A DNA stretch of 64,000 nucleotides from Paenibacillus radicis (ex Xue et al. 2023) (GCF_024722015.1 NZ_JANQBD010000009.1:223558-287557); one strand, 5' to 3'; shown: positions 26,021-35,477, counted from the first letter of the stretch. The notes: generated by a model from the sequence alone, not told the origin. Program-made: numbers and translations.

Positions 26021-27217
26021 TTACAGAGATTTCTGCTGCCACGCATGGTATTGCTCACGGAAAGCAGCAGGCCAAGCTGCCTCATCCAAGCTGTATTGCG
26101 CAAGGAAAGCGAATGCCCAGCGTTCGATACCGAAGCCTACGCAGCCTGTAACCGCGTTGCGTTTGCCCATTTTAATGTTAAAGGCTGTGCCGAACGTGTT
26201 GCTGTGGAAGTTAACAGAGCTGCAGGCGATTGATTTATTAATGTAAGGTATGTTCAAACGCAGCTCATACTTCATTTCCTGATTGCGTTGGAAGGAAGCC
26301 TTGGTTTGGAAATCGTTCGTGAAGAAAGGATCGTTGGCAATCTCAAATAAGCTGTCTACATTCCATTCAACTGCGAGCTCTTTAATATATTCGATAGAGC
26401 GCAGGCGATTTTCTTTTACAAACTCCGGTTTACCTACGAATATGATTTCTCTCATGCTGAAATCCAGCAAACGGCCGAAGTCGCTGTGGTTTCGTGATTC
26501 AAAACGGTGACATTTGGAGATTGCAGTTACTATAAGGCCATCGCCTTCAAGTGTCTCGTTCTGTAAGCCTTCATAGCAGTGATAGCATGTAGAAGGATTC
26601 ATTGTAAATTTAGGTGTAGGCATGTTCGCATTAAGATCTAGTGGCGCATCCTGCTTCCAGCCGCCTGCATCGCGAATCGATTGGGAGAATGACTCGATAA
26701 TATCCAAATCCTCACGAAGATGAGTCAAGAAATGAATATGCTCAGGAAACGATGTGAAATGATTCGTTTTGTTGAGTGTATCGCAGTGAATCACGGCTGG
26801 GTAGGATTCTTCCTTGACCTCGGTGAAACGGTTGGCGACTTTCGTAACAAACGAATAATCCAGGAAACGCATCAAGCTTGAGAAGGGCTCACGGAAAATG
26901 AATAAGCCGGGATCCAGAATCTTAATGATTTTGCGGTCTACAAGCTCCGAGATGATATTGCCTTCGTAAGGAGTATCGACCTTGTTCTCGAACAATATGT
27001 TTTCTTTAAATCCGAAATCGCCATGGGAGAAACGCTCGATCAGGCGGAGTACTTGAGCTTCGATAGCTTCGTTGCTTTTGGCGGATTCGTGAGTGATATA
27101 AATGTGGTTATTGTCAATCCGGATGTCCCGGATGTTCTCATCGATGAAGGCGGCGGCGTACTTCACCTGGCCATGCTGGCTGGATGCCAGTCCCTCAAGG
27201 GATACGACGCATTCCAT
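26021..27217 (-). CDS. class II synthetase-like amino acid:[carrier protein] ligase
   Basis: Homologous in pattern to the seryl-tRNA-synthetase-like enzymes that load an amino acid onto a phosphopantetheine carrier protein instead of tRNA. It has 398 residues. Candidate zinc ligands are C211 or C214 (TCYHCYEG), E240 in the motif 2-like KCHRFES, and C332 (IACSSVNFHSN); known members use Cys-Glu-Cys. Motif 3 is GFGIERW (361-367). The N-terminal ~100 residues are not a tRNA-binding coiled coil. The gene begins 6 nt after the carrier protein stop, whose end forms part of its GAGGTAAT site. Together they replace the DltA-DltC pair. Which amino acid is activated cannot be read; known relatives use Gly or Ala. 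Confidence 0.8.
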   Translation of the reverse strand: MECVVSLEGLASSQHGQVKYAAAFIDENIRDIRIDNNHIYITHESAKSNEAIEAQVLRLIERFSHGDFGFKENILFENKVDTPYEGNIISELVDRKIIKILDPGLFIFREPFSSLMRFLDYSFVTKVANRFTEVKEESYPAVIHCDTLNKTNHFTSFPEHIHFLTHLREDLDIIESFSQSIRDAGGWKQDAPLDLNANMPTPKFTMNPSTCYHCYEGLQNETLEGDGLIVTAISKCHRFESRNHSDFGRLLDFSMREIIFVGKPEFVKENRLRSIEYIKELAVEWNVDSLFEIANDPFFTNDFQTKASFQRNQEMKYELRLNIPYINKSIACSSVNFHSNTFGTAFNIKMGKRNAVTGCVGFGIERWAFAFLAQYSLDEAAWPAAFREQYHAWQQKSL

Positions 27218-27223
27218 AATTGA

Positions 27224-27475
27224 TTACCTCGCAATCTTTTTGTGGATGAAATCGGCGATTTCTCGCACTGTATTCATAGAATACAGCATCAGGTCTTGAT
27301 TCGTCACCTGGATGCTATAGGTTTTCTCAATATGGGCGATCAACGCAGTAGCGCCAATTGAGTCAATATAACCGTAGTCGAACAAATGTACGTCAACCGT
27401 AAAATCATCATCATCCGACTCAATTTCATAACGTGTGCGGATATGTAGTTCAAGCTGTTCCAGCAGGTCTTGCAT
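27224..27475 (-). CDS. acyl carrier protein (DltC-like role)
   Basis: Small acidic carrier protein, 83 residues. The phosphopantetheine site is S39 in DYGYIDSIG, followed by the helix ATALIAHIEKTYSI, as in ACP and DltC folds. ATG at 27475 with AAGGAGG 8 nt upstream. It lies 104 nt after the large FG-GAP gene; that gap holds a small CCTC-GTTA-GAGG hairpin that might reduce read-through. Coupled to the downstream ligase gene, it is the expected substrate of that enzyme. No phosphopantetheinyl transferase is in the window. Confidence 0.88.
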   Translation of the reverse strand: MQDLLEQLELHIRTRYEIESDDDDFTVDVHLFDYGYIDSIGATALIAHIEKTYSIQVTNQDLMLYSMNTVREIADFIHKKIAR

Positions 27476-27579
27476 GGGTTAAGCCTCCTTATTCTGATAT
27501 TGCAATAAAACCTATAAATGAATCGCGGTCAACTCATCTTTGAAAGGCCTCGTTAGAGGTTTTCTTAAAAATGGCCGAT

Positions 27580-30500
27580 TTAAAAACGTATAGTGATTGT
27601 CGTAGCAGCTCCGAAGTGCGTAATAGTGTACGTTTGTTCGGCTTCCTGTTGGCTGATTTGCAGCTGCTCACCTTCGATCACAAGCGGCTTCGAGCTCCGC
27701 AGCTGCACCTGCTGCATACCGTTTGCATTGAGCTCCAAGGTCCAGCTGTTCTTATTCTTTTTCAGCTTATAAGGCACATTCGAGCGGAGCATATGCGGTT
27801 CAACCGAATTAGGCGATAGAACGGTTTGGACAGGTGCTGCATCTGTAGCGGTTGAAGCATTGTTGGAAGAAGTATCAGCAGCAGTTGCTTTCTTGGCTAA
27901 GAAGCGGATTTTTGTAGTCTCCGGCACTCCAAGATAAAGCTTGTTGTTGCGCCAATCGGAAACATCAGAGTCCGTTTGCAGGGAACGCTGTGCATAAGCT
28001 TGTCCGCGTTCGATGGACAGACCTAGCGTTCCTTTATATTCCGCTGCTTGCTGCGGTACATTATCCGTTATTGGTTTAATGTAAATCGATGGTTCTGTGT
28101 GGATACCAATGAGACTCTTTAATCGGTCGAACACTACATCCGTCCATGGCCTCGTTATTGTGACACGACTCGTTAATGTATTTAAATAAGAACGTGCCAT
28201 CTGTGGTTCCGTCATAAAATTATAGCTGTATTTATTGCGGATCTGATCCAAGTATTTGACGAATTCGAGCAGCTCCCCAACACGAGTAGGAAAATGATAC
28301 TCAATATGCTCAAAGTAATCAATCGGCAAATCAAAGTCAATGTACGATTGAAACAAATCCTCAGTCGAGTAAGTTGGGTCAAGCCTTAGCACTGGCGCCG
28401 GTGTGCTAAGCAGCATCGGCGGGCTGGAAGGCTGTCCGGTTGCCGGGTCCGTCATAAGAAACGGCATGCCCCAATTGTAGGCTAAGCCCAGACGAGGGTC
28501 GTCAGGAGCACTGGACGGCTTGAAGCCAAAATTATACCAGATACCGGCATCCCGTTCGTTACGCAATGTTTGCGTGCGATCCGGGTTATTGATCCGCCAG
28601 GTATGTTGATTGGTTCCAGGCATGTTCCATGGAATGCCTAGTTTGTCGAAAGATTTGCGCTGCAGGGCTATTTCGTCTTTTTCTTGCTGTTCACTTGTAA
28701 AGTTATGGACGAAAATATGCGGAAACAGCTCCAAGTAGTTATCTTTATTATATTGAACAAACGCCTTTAACTGTTCGGCGTAAGGGAATTTCGGATCGTC
28801 TACAGTAGTAGGCAGGCCGAATTCCAATTGTCCGACGATCAGATCGTCTATACCGTCATGGTTCAAGTCGTACCATAAGGGAACTGAATTATGTCCGCCA
28901 ACGAGAGCTCGATTGCCGAGTTGGTTCGTCGTGGCGCCTTCCAGTACACCGGAAGGCAGCCATGAGCCATCGGCCTGCTGCAGGTACACACGCAGGTCGC
29001 CTTCGTTGTTGCCGACCACAAGATCAGGTCGGCCATCGCCATTCACGTCGTGTATAGACGGCGCGGCGAATGGGACAGGCAGCGTGAACAGCAGGCTGCC
29101 CGCGTCAAAGGTTAGCGGCTCCGCGGCAGCGTCGCCGGAGGAACCCGCGCCCACTGCACGGTGGCCGCGGTAAAGCGTCACACCGCCTGCGGCATCCCCG
29201 ACGACAAGGTCGGGAACGCCGTCGGCGGTGACATCACCCACTGCTGGAGCCACCGGGGCTCCAGCGCGCAATGGCTTGCCGCCCGCCAGCAGCGGGACGG
29301 GCGCAGTGAACGTGCCGCCGGCCAGGCCGTAGGCGACGGCGAGCGTACCATCGGCGCGGCCAAGGACAAGGTCCGGCCGGCCGTCGCCGTTGAGGTCATA
29401 CGCCGCGACGCTGGCGTAGGCTCCGGTTTGCAGCGGCTGGCCGTCACTCAGCCGCAAGGGCTCCCGTTTACCAAAGGTATCGGGCGCAGTGACGTTGCCG
29501 GGCAGCATCTGCCCGGTATAAGCGTCCGGCTGCGCTCCGAGATTAGGGTAAACGTAGATGCTTCCATCCGCCGACCCTACGAGAAGCTCGGGCCGGCCGT
29601 CGCCATTCAGATCCGCCAGCGCCGGATAGGCGCGATGTGGCTCTTGAATCGGATCACCGAGCGAGCGGTAATCTGGATATAGAGCCAACTGAACCGGCTT
29701 ATCGCCGCTCATTATGCGGGTGCCGCTGGAGTAGAAAGAATTCGGTGTTTCTCCGTGAAACTGCGGCTTCTCATTGCTGCCGGTGTTCAGATGAACAGAG
29801 AGGGATTCCTGCCAGCGCCCCCAATGAAAAGCGGAACGAACGAGTGTAAAAGAAGGCACCTGATTGTATTTCTTCAGAAGCTCAGCCCACTGGATGCCTT
29901 CTCCATCTCGAATCGCTTCAATCGCTTCAAAATGGTTCTGATGCGCCATTGCCGGTCGACCATAAGGGCCCAGAACCTTCTTTACACTGTAACCGAGCAT
30001 TTCTTTAGATACGAATGCAGCATATTCGCTGCGGAATAGCGCGCTTCCTGCAGCGTATGTAAAGTCGAAATAGGGCTCTAGCGGCAATTGTCTGCGGTCA
30101 AAGTACAGAGCGCCGGGTGCAGGCTTCTTGGCATTATTAGCCTCATCCGCTATTTTGGCAAAGCCGAGGCTTGGGTCCATGCCGCTGCTCATATCGTAGC
30201 CGGTAATATGATACCGGTTGGGAAGCAGAGCGCTGCTGAGCATCACGGTTCCTTTCCCATAACGGTTCAATGCGGACAGCGCTGAATCATTCAATAGAAC
30301 TATCGGCTCCGCTGTAGATGGAATGATTCCTGTTCCCCAGGAGTATTGCTTGAGATCAGCGAGTCCGTCATGGGAAATGTAGTTATCCATAAATTGCTTG
30401 AACAGCTGCTGCAAAGCTTGCAAATTCAGTTCTACCTCAGGATATGTGAAGGCTGAAGCTCCATCTGAAGCTTTCTTTCCGTTGCTCGCGATCATTGCTG

Positions 30501-30903
30501 CCGGCGGAACGATATCCACCAGCTGCTTAGCGCCGATAAAGGAGAGCGGAAAGTCTGCAGCCAAACGATTTTCCAAGAACAGATGCCCTCCGTCAGCTAC
30601 ATAGCTTTGCAGCAATTCCAACTGCTGCTTAGACAAGGCTTCATGAAGAGAGGGATCTAGATAGATAGAATGATATTTTTGTAATTGTCGGAGCGTCAGC
30701 TTCTCCATTGGCCGTCGTTCCAGCTCAAGGTTGGCGACCAGTGATTGATGTAATTGGCCATAGGCTGCAGGGTCGAAGCTGTCGCCATTCGAAACATAAA
30801 GCATCCGTATGGACAGTTCTTTGTCAAACAGTGTTAGCGCACATACAAAGATCAGCAGGACAGCAATGATGCCGCCTGTAATTCTGGCAATAGAAACTTT
30901 CAA
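27580..30903 (-). CDS. large membrane-anchored protein with FG-GAP/VCBS repeats
   Basis: It has 1107 residues. An N-terminal anchor (about 8-26) is followed by a region to ~120 resembling a GATase-like fold (LLQSYVADGGHLFLE). Five FG-GAP/VCBS-type repeats with calcium-loop consensus DxNxDGxxD begin near residues 431, 503, 557, 619 and 679, likely a partial beta-propeller outside the cell. The C-terminal part has segments reminiscent of polysaccharide deacetylases (EHIEYHFPTRVGELLEFVKY, FMTEPQMARSYL), but no catalytic set is clear. TTG start at 30903 behind GAGGGA. It is the first gene of the dlt-like operon. The repeat part (about 28.93-29.64 kb) is far more GC-rich than the rest. A role in binding or modifying the surface polymer is inference. 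Confidence 0.75.
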   Translation of the reverse strand: MKVSIARITGGIIAVLLIFVCALTLFDKELSIRMLYVSNGDSFDPAAYGQLHQSLVANLELERRPMEKLTLRQLQKYHSIYLDPSLHEALSKQQLELLQSYVADGGHLFLENRLAADFPLSFIGAKQLVDIVPPAAMIASNGKKASDGASAFTYPEVELNLQALQQLFKQFMDNYISHDGLADLKQYSWGTGIIPSTAEPIVLLNDSALSALNRYGKGTVMLSSALLPNRYHITGYDMSSGMDPSLGFAKIADEANNAKKPAPGALYFDRRQLPLEPYFDFTYAAGSALFRSEYAAFVSKEMLGYSVKKVLGPYGRPAMAHQNHFEAIEAIRDGEGIQWAELLKKYNQVPSFTLVRSAFHWGRWQESLSVHLNTGSNEKPQFHGETPNSFYSSGTRIMSGDKPVQLALYPDYRSLGDPIQEPHRAYPALADLNGDGRPELLVGSADGSIYVYPNLGAQPDAYTGQMLPGNVTAPDTFGKREPLRLSDGQPLQTGAYASVAAYDLNGDGRPDLVLGRADGTLAVAYGLAGGTFTAPVPLLAGGKPLRAGAPVAPAVGDVTADGVPDLVVGDAAGGVTLYRGHRAVGAGSSGDAAAEPLTFDAGSLLFTLPVPFAAPSIHDVNGDGRPDLVVGNNEGDLRVYLQQADGSWLPSGVLEGATTNQLGNRALVGGHNSVPLWYDLNHDGIDDLIVGQLEFGLPTTVDDPKFPYAEQLKAFVQYNKDNYLELFPHIFVHNFTSEQQEKDEIALQRKSFDKLGIPWNMPGTNQHTWRINNPDRTQTLRNERDAGIWYNFGFKPSSAPDDPRLGLAYNWGMPFLMTDPATGQPSSPPMLLSTPAPVLRLDPTYSTEDLFQSYIDFDLPIDYFEHIEYHFPTRVGELLEFVKYLDQIRNKYSYNFMTEPQMARSYLNTLTSRVTITRPWTDVVFDRLKSLIGIHTEPSIYIKPITDNVPQQAAEYKGTLGLSIERGQAYAQRSLQTDSDVSDWRNNKLYLGVPETTKIRFLAKKATAADTSSNNASTATDAAPVQTVLSPNSVEPHMLRSNVPYKLKKNKNSWTLELNANGMQQVQLRSSKPLVIEGEQLQISQQEAEQTYTITHFGAATTITIRF

Positions 30904-30948
30904 GGATATCCCTCAATTTAGAAAATAGCTTGGTTGGACTACCCTGCC

Positions 30949-30977
30949 ATTATAGCATGGATGTCGGGCTTTGTTAA
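30949..30977 (-). promoter_or_regulatory. promoter of the dlt-like operon
   Basis: On the minus strand TTAACA (30972-30977), 17-nt spacer, perfect TATAAT (30949-30954), placing the start of transcription about 40 nt before the TTG start codon. No strong terminator separates it from the GGDEF gene upstream, so some read-through is possible. Confidence 0.75.
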
Positions 30978-31065
30978 CTTTTGTCGGCCTGGCAGCAAGC
31001 CTGGAATAGGAGCATCGGCGCTGATTGACTCCAAACAGGCAGCGAAGTTTTGCCATCCATTTGGC

Positions 31066-32565
31066 TTAAGCATCGTGCACCACCACTCGGTTTCTGCCTT
31101 CCAATTTGGCACGGTATAGAGCGGAATCCGCTTGTCCTACCAGCTCTTTGGGGGATATATAGAATGGAGGCGTAATAGTTGCCACCCCAAGACTAACGGT
31201 TACGAGGCTGCTAACTTTGGAGCTGCTGTGCGGAATCGCTAATGCTTCGATGAAGCTGCGTATTTGCTCAGCGATCCGATAGGCGGCGTCCGAGTCTGTG
31301 TTGCAAAGGATGACGGCGAATTCTTCCCCTCCATAGCGCGCAACCATGTAGTTGTGGTGAGTGAGAGCTTGTTCCGTATGTTCAGCCAACTTGCGTAAGC
31401 AATCATCTCCGCCCTGATGCCCGTAAGTATCGTTGTAGGCTTTGAATTCGTCTGCATCGAACATAATTACGGAGAGCGGCTCGTCCTTTTTCATTGCGGT
31501 TATCCAGGATTGTTCAAGAAATGCATCGAAGGAGCGACGGTTAGCTATCCCCGTTAATCCATCCAGATTGGATAGGCGTTGTAACGCAGTCATTGCTTGC
31601 TGCAGCTTCTGTTCGGTAATTTTACGGTCGGTTATATCTCTTATTGTTGTTACATAAGCAGGCTGATTATTATAGGTAATAGAAGACATGGATACTTCAA
31701 CATCGATTTCTACACCGTCTAACCGAATATATTTCTGTTCTATTAGTTCCGCTTCAGCTGTCGCTTTTAGATGTTCCAGGGGCTGTTTCTGTGTTTGGTT
31801 ATGATAGAGAGGATGGATAAATTGCTGGAGAGACCTTCCGATGACTTCTTTGGAAGATGCCGCATTTAGCAGTCGCAATCCTTTTCCATTGATGAACAAA
31901 ATCGAGCTGTCGTTATGGACTATAGTAGCGTCAGGAGACTTTTCGATAAGCGAACGGTACCGTTTCTCACTTTCCTGAAGTTTAAAAAATACGGTGTTCA
32001 TTCGATATATATATAGGTAGAGATAGTAAGCTAACTGTCCGCATAGAAGTGCTGTCAGCCAATGAAATATCAATAACGATGAAAGTCCGGATATGCTTAG
32101 ACCGGCGTAGGACATGTTAATGAAGATAGTAGCAGAGATAACAAGAAGGCAAGCCACATTTAATAGAGGGAAACTCAGTCTGGCAGGCTTTACCCGATTC
32201 AGCAGCAGGCCGCATCCGATACCGATTAACAGCATACAAGTCGCAGCTGCAACAGAGGAGAAACTAATACCGAATAGTCCGATTCTAGCGATCGCCATAA
32301 TAAATGAGCTGATGAGTGCCCCTGGCAGCCCACCCTGCAAGGCAGCTATCATAATCGAGATGTGGCGCAGGTCCATGATAGTTAAGGCGTCAAGTCGGAT
32401 TGTATATACCATTAGCAGAATCCCTTGAAGGCCGTAGCAAATACCAATGAGTGATTGTGTTTTTAACAGTGAGGTGTGTTGCAGAGGATTATTTCGAAAT
32501 AATTGCCCTATAATGAAGAAAGAAGCGATTAACAAAGCTGCATTCATTACAAAGTCATTTAGCAT
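31066..32565 (-). CDS. membrane diguanylate cyclase: 5TM sensor, PAS, GGDEF
   Basis: Predicted to make c-di-GMP from two GTP at the membrane. It has 499 residues. Six or so hydrophobic segments in residues 1-190 resemble a 5TMR-LYT type sensor. PAS follows at about 205-320 (EKSPDATIVHNDSSILFINGKG), then the GGDEF domain at about 335-497 with active-site YGGEEF and the metal-binding FDADEFKAYNDTYGHQGGD. No RxxD inhibitory site is present five residues before GGEEF, so product feedback by the usual I-site is unlikely. ATG at 32565 with GAGGAG upstream. It stands alone, upstream of and codirectional with the dlt-like operon, and divergent from the U32 gene. The 32566-32810 gap holds no certain promoter. 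Confidence 0.9.
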   Translation of the reverse strand: MLNDFVMNAALLIASFFIIGQLFRNNPLQHTSLLKTQSLIGICYGLQGILLMVYTIRLDALTIMDLRHISIMIAALQGGLPGALISSFIMAIARIGLFGISFSSVAAATCMLLIGIGCGLLLNRVKPARLSFPLLNVACLLVISATIFINMSYAGLSISGLSSLLIFHWLTALLCGQLAYYLYLYIYRMNTVFFKLQESEKRYRSLIEKSPDATIVHNDSSILFINGKGLRLLNAASSKEVIGRSLQQFIHPLYHNQTQKQPLEHLKATAEAELIEQKYIRLDGVEIDVEVSMSSITYNNQPAYVTTIRDITDRKITEQKLQQAMTALQRLSNLDGLTGIANRRSFDAFLEQSWITAMKKDEPLSVIMFDADEFKAYNDTYGHQGGDDCLRKLAEHTEQALTHHNYMVARYGGEEFAVILCNTDSDAAYRIAEQIRSFIEALAIPHSSSKVSSLVTVSLGVATITPPFYISPKELVGQADSALYRAKLEGRNRVVVHDA

Positions 32566-32810
32566 CGTAAGGAGCTCCTCTCCTTAATATCAAGCAGCTA
32601 GTATGTGGATCAAATTATAATTCATTCCTGTACAATAGACAAGAAAAGGTATTTTCCAGCATATTATGCCTAAATATGAGATTTAATGTCGGTTAGGATG
32701 GTAGACGAATAGCGAGGCTGGTTTCCAAATTTCGGTTTCATTGGCTTTACCGGTCCCGTTTCTGTTAAACTATAAGAATCATTAATGGAAGAGTATTCGG
32801 AGGAATTAGC

Positions 32811-35336
32811 ATGACGAAAATTTTAAAAACAGATGTGGAGCTTTTGGCTCCGGCCGGAGATTGGGATTGTCTGCGGGCTGCCGTTGCAAATGGGGCGGAT
32901 GCGGTTTTTTTTGGCGTAGAAAAATTTAATGCTAGGGCAAGAGCTAATAACTTTCATACGGATGAGCTGCCGGATATTATGTCGTTTCTGCATTTGTATG
33001 GAGTGAAGGGTTTTTTGACATTCAATATTCTGGTGTTTGAAGAAGAGCTGCGGGAGGCCAAAGAGCTGATCGAGGCCTGTATTGACGCTGGCGTAGATGC
33101 TGTAATTGTTCAAGACTTGGGCTTGGTTCGTATGATCCGCGAAATTTCTCCGGATTTTCCGATTCACGGCTCTACTCAGATGACGATTACATCGCCTGAA
33201 GCGGTGGAGTTTACTAAGCCTTTTGACATCGAAAGAGTTGTTTTGGGTCGGGAAAATAACCTTAAGCAGATCAAGCAAATCGGGGATCAAGCGAAGCTTC
33301 CTATGGAGGTATTCGTACATGGTGCGTTATGCGTCTCTTATTCGGGTCAATGTTTAACTTCGGAAATGTGGGGCGGCCGTTCAGCCAACCGGGGGGAATG
33401 CGCGCAAGCCTGTCGTCTGCCGTATGATCTGATGATTGATGGCGTACAAAAGCCAATGGGAGATATCGCCTACCTGCTGTCACCAAAAGATTTGGCTGCG
33501 CTAGAGCTGGTGCCGGAGCTGATCGAAGCGGGAGTGACTTCCTTTAAAATCGAGGGCCGATTGAAAAGTCCTGAATATGTCGCTAACGTGGTCAGTAAAT
33601 ACCGCCGTGCGATCGACCGTTATTTTGAGAATGGGGACGCAAGACCAACAAAAGAAGAGCTGCGTGAGCTGGAGCAAAGCTTCTCTCGCGGGTTCACCTA
33701 CGGCTTCTTGAAGGGCACTGATAATAAGAAGCTGGTCGAGGGTACTTATCCCAAAAGCCGGGGCGTGTTTCTGGGTCGCGTGAAGCAAATTTTGCGTGAT
33801 GGCGTAGTATGTGAGCTGGAAGCACCATTGAAGCGTGGGGATGGGATTTGTTTTGACGCGGGCGACCCAACGAAAAAAGAAGAAGGCGGCCGTGTCTACG
33901 ACATTCGCCGCAAGGGAGTCAAGCTGGAGGGTGAGGCGCCAGGCGGCTTGATCGAAATTGTACCTGGACGCAACGATGTTGATTTAGGAAGGCTGCATGT
34001 AGGCGACCGGATTTGGAAAACCAATGATCCGCATCTGGATAAAAGGCTCCGCCAGTCATTCGAGACGGATAAGCCTTACTGGACGTTCCCTGTGTCGGTT
34101 CGTGTAACAGGAGTGCTGGGACAGCCGCTTAAAAGCTGGTGGACCGACGATCAGACGGGCCATACTGAGCTTATTGAGTCCGAGCTGCCTCTTGTGCAAG
34201 CGGAGAAGCGCCCGATGGACGCGGCGCTGTTCGAGGATCAATTCGGCCGTTTAGGCGGCACCGTGTTCGAGCTTTCACAGCTTGATGTGCAATTGAACGG
34301 GGAGCTGATCGTGCCGATGCGTGAGCTGAACGGGATGCGCCGTCGCGCGGTGGAACTGCTGGAAGCGAAGCGCCGGGAGCCGCGGGCCTACGTCAAGCAT
34401 CGCGTTAATGCATATGCGGATGTGCCTGCACGTACGGTTACGGCTTCGGCTTCGGCGCAGCTGCCGGAAGCCCCGGCTGTGAAGCTGACTGCGCTGTGCC
34501 GTACACTGGAGCAGGTGCATGCCGTGCTGGAGACGGAAGTCGACATGGTCTATGCCGACTTTGAGTTTATCAAGCAATTCCCGGCTGCAATCGAGGCCGC
34601 ACGAAATGCCGGCAAGCGGATTGCGCTGGCGACCCCGCGTATTCATATGCCGGGAGAAACCGGCTATTTCAAAAACATCACGAACCTGAAGCCAGACGCC
34701 GTCCTGGTCCGCAATACAGGCGCTGTCTACTACTATTTGAAGCAGCGGCTAGAGCATCCTCATGAGAAACACCCAGAACTGATTGGTGATTTCTCGCTCA
34801 ATGTGGCTAATCATAAAACGGCGGCTTTATTCCTCGATGCGGGCTTGAATAAGGTAACACCGTCGTACGATCTGAACATCCAGCAGATGGTTGACCTGCT
34901 TGGCAGAACGGACACCTCCCAATTGGAAGTCGTCATACATCAGCATATGCCGATGTTCCATACAGAGCATTGCGTCTACTGTACCTTCTTAAGCGAGGGT
35001 ACGGACTATACGAACTGCGGTCGCCCTTGCGAGGACCACCGTGTATCGCTGCAAGACCGAGTAGGCATGTCGCATCCTGTAAGAGTTGATGAAGGCTGCC
35101 GCAATACTGTTTACAATGCGATTGACCAGTCCGGGGCCGAATATGTAAGCAACTTTATGGAGCTGGGAGTGGCGTCATTCCGAGTAGAGTTCTTGGAGGA
35201 AACGGCTGACAAGGTGCATGAAGTCATTTCGCTATACCAGCGTGCACTTCGCGGTGAAATTAGCGGTACGCAAGTATGGAAAAAGCTGAAAGCCACCAAT
35301 CAACTCGGTGTGACCCGAGGACAGCTGGTGAAGTAA
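32811..35336 (+). CDS. U32 peptidase-family protein with DUF3656 (RlhA-like)
   Basis: TIM-barrel iron-sulfur protein of the U32 family, whose best-studied members hydroxylate tRNA or 23S rRNA (TrhP, RlhA) with prephenate as a helper; true peptidase activity is doubtful. It has 841 residues, longer than E. coli RlhA (about 650). The N-terminal barrel begins VELLAPAGDWDCLRAAVANG. The four-cysteine cluster is SGQCLTSEMWGG ... GECAQACRLPY near residues 186-206. DUF3656 covers the middle, and a second barrel-like half follows to about 735 with more cysteines (HCVYCTFLSEG, NCGRPC). ATG with CGGAGG upstream. The RlhA assignment is likely but not certain. Confidence 0.85.
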   Translation: MTKILKTDVELLAPAGDWDCLRAAVANGADAVFFGVEKFNARARANNFHTDELPDIMSFLHLYGVKGFLTFNILVFEEELREAKELIEACIDAGVDAVIVQDLGLVRMIREISPDFPIHGSTQMTITSPEAVEFTKPFDIERVVLGRENNLKQIKQIGDQAKLPMEVFVHGALCVSYSGQCLTSEMWGGRSANRGECAQACRLPYDLMIDGVQKPMGDIAYLLSPKDLAALELVPELIEAGVTSFKIEGRLKSPEYVANVVSKYRRAIDRYFENGDARPTKEELRELEQSFSRGFTYGFLKGTDNKKLVEGTYPKSRGVFLGRVKQILRDGVVCELEAPLKRGDGICFDAGDPTKKEEGGRVYDIRRKGVKLEGEAPGGLIEIVPGRNDVDLGRLHVGDRIWKTNDPHLDKRLRQSFETDKPYWTFPVSVRVTGVLGQPLKSWWTDDQTGHTELIESELPLVQAEKRPMDAALFEDQFGRLGGTVFELSQLDVQLNGELIVPMRELNGMRRRAVELLEAKRREPRAYVKHRVNAYADVPARTVTASASAQLPEAPAVKLTALCRTLEQVHAVLETEVDMVYADFEFIKQFPAAIEAARNAGKRIALATPRIHMPGETGYFKNITNLKPDAVLVRNTGAVYYYLKQRLEHPHEKHPELIGDFSLNVANHKTAALFLDAGLNKVTPSYDLNIQQMVDLLGRTDTSQLEVVIHQHMPMFHTEHCVYCTFLSEGTDYTNCGRPCEDHRVSLQDRVGMSHPVRVDEGCRNTVYNAIDQSGAEYVSNFMELGVASFRVEFLEETADKVHEVISLYQRALRGEISGTQVWKKLKATNQLGVTRGQLVK

Positions 35337-35418
35337 TCGCAAGGAAGATTTTTTTTGATTGGAAAATAATTCGTAAAAAATCCTCATATTTGGTTTTCTG
35401 AGCATAATCAACAAATAA

Positions 35419-35446
35419 TTGGTGATTGTGTAAGGAATTGTATAGT
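35419..35446 (+). promoter_or_regulatory. possible promoter of the S-layer-type gene
   Basis: TTGGTG, 16-nt spacer, TATAGT. If used, the transcript would pass through the hairpin at 35478-35505, an attenuator-like layout. The alternative is that transcription starts after that hairpin, where I see no good -10. Confidence 0.35.
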
Positions 35447-35477
35447 ACAATTGATCTATGCTTTAGATCAATATAAT

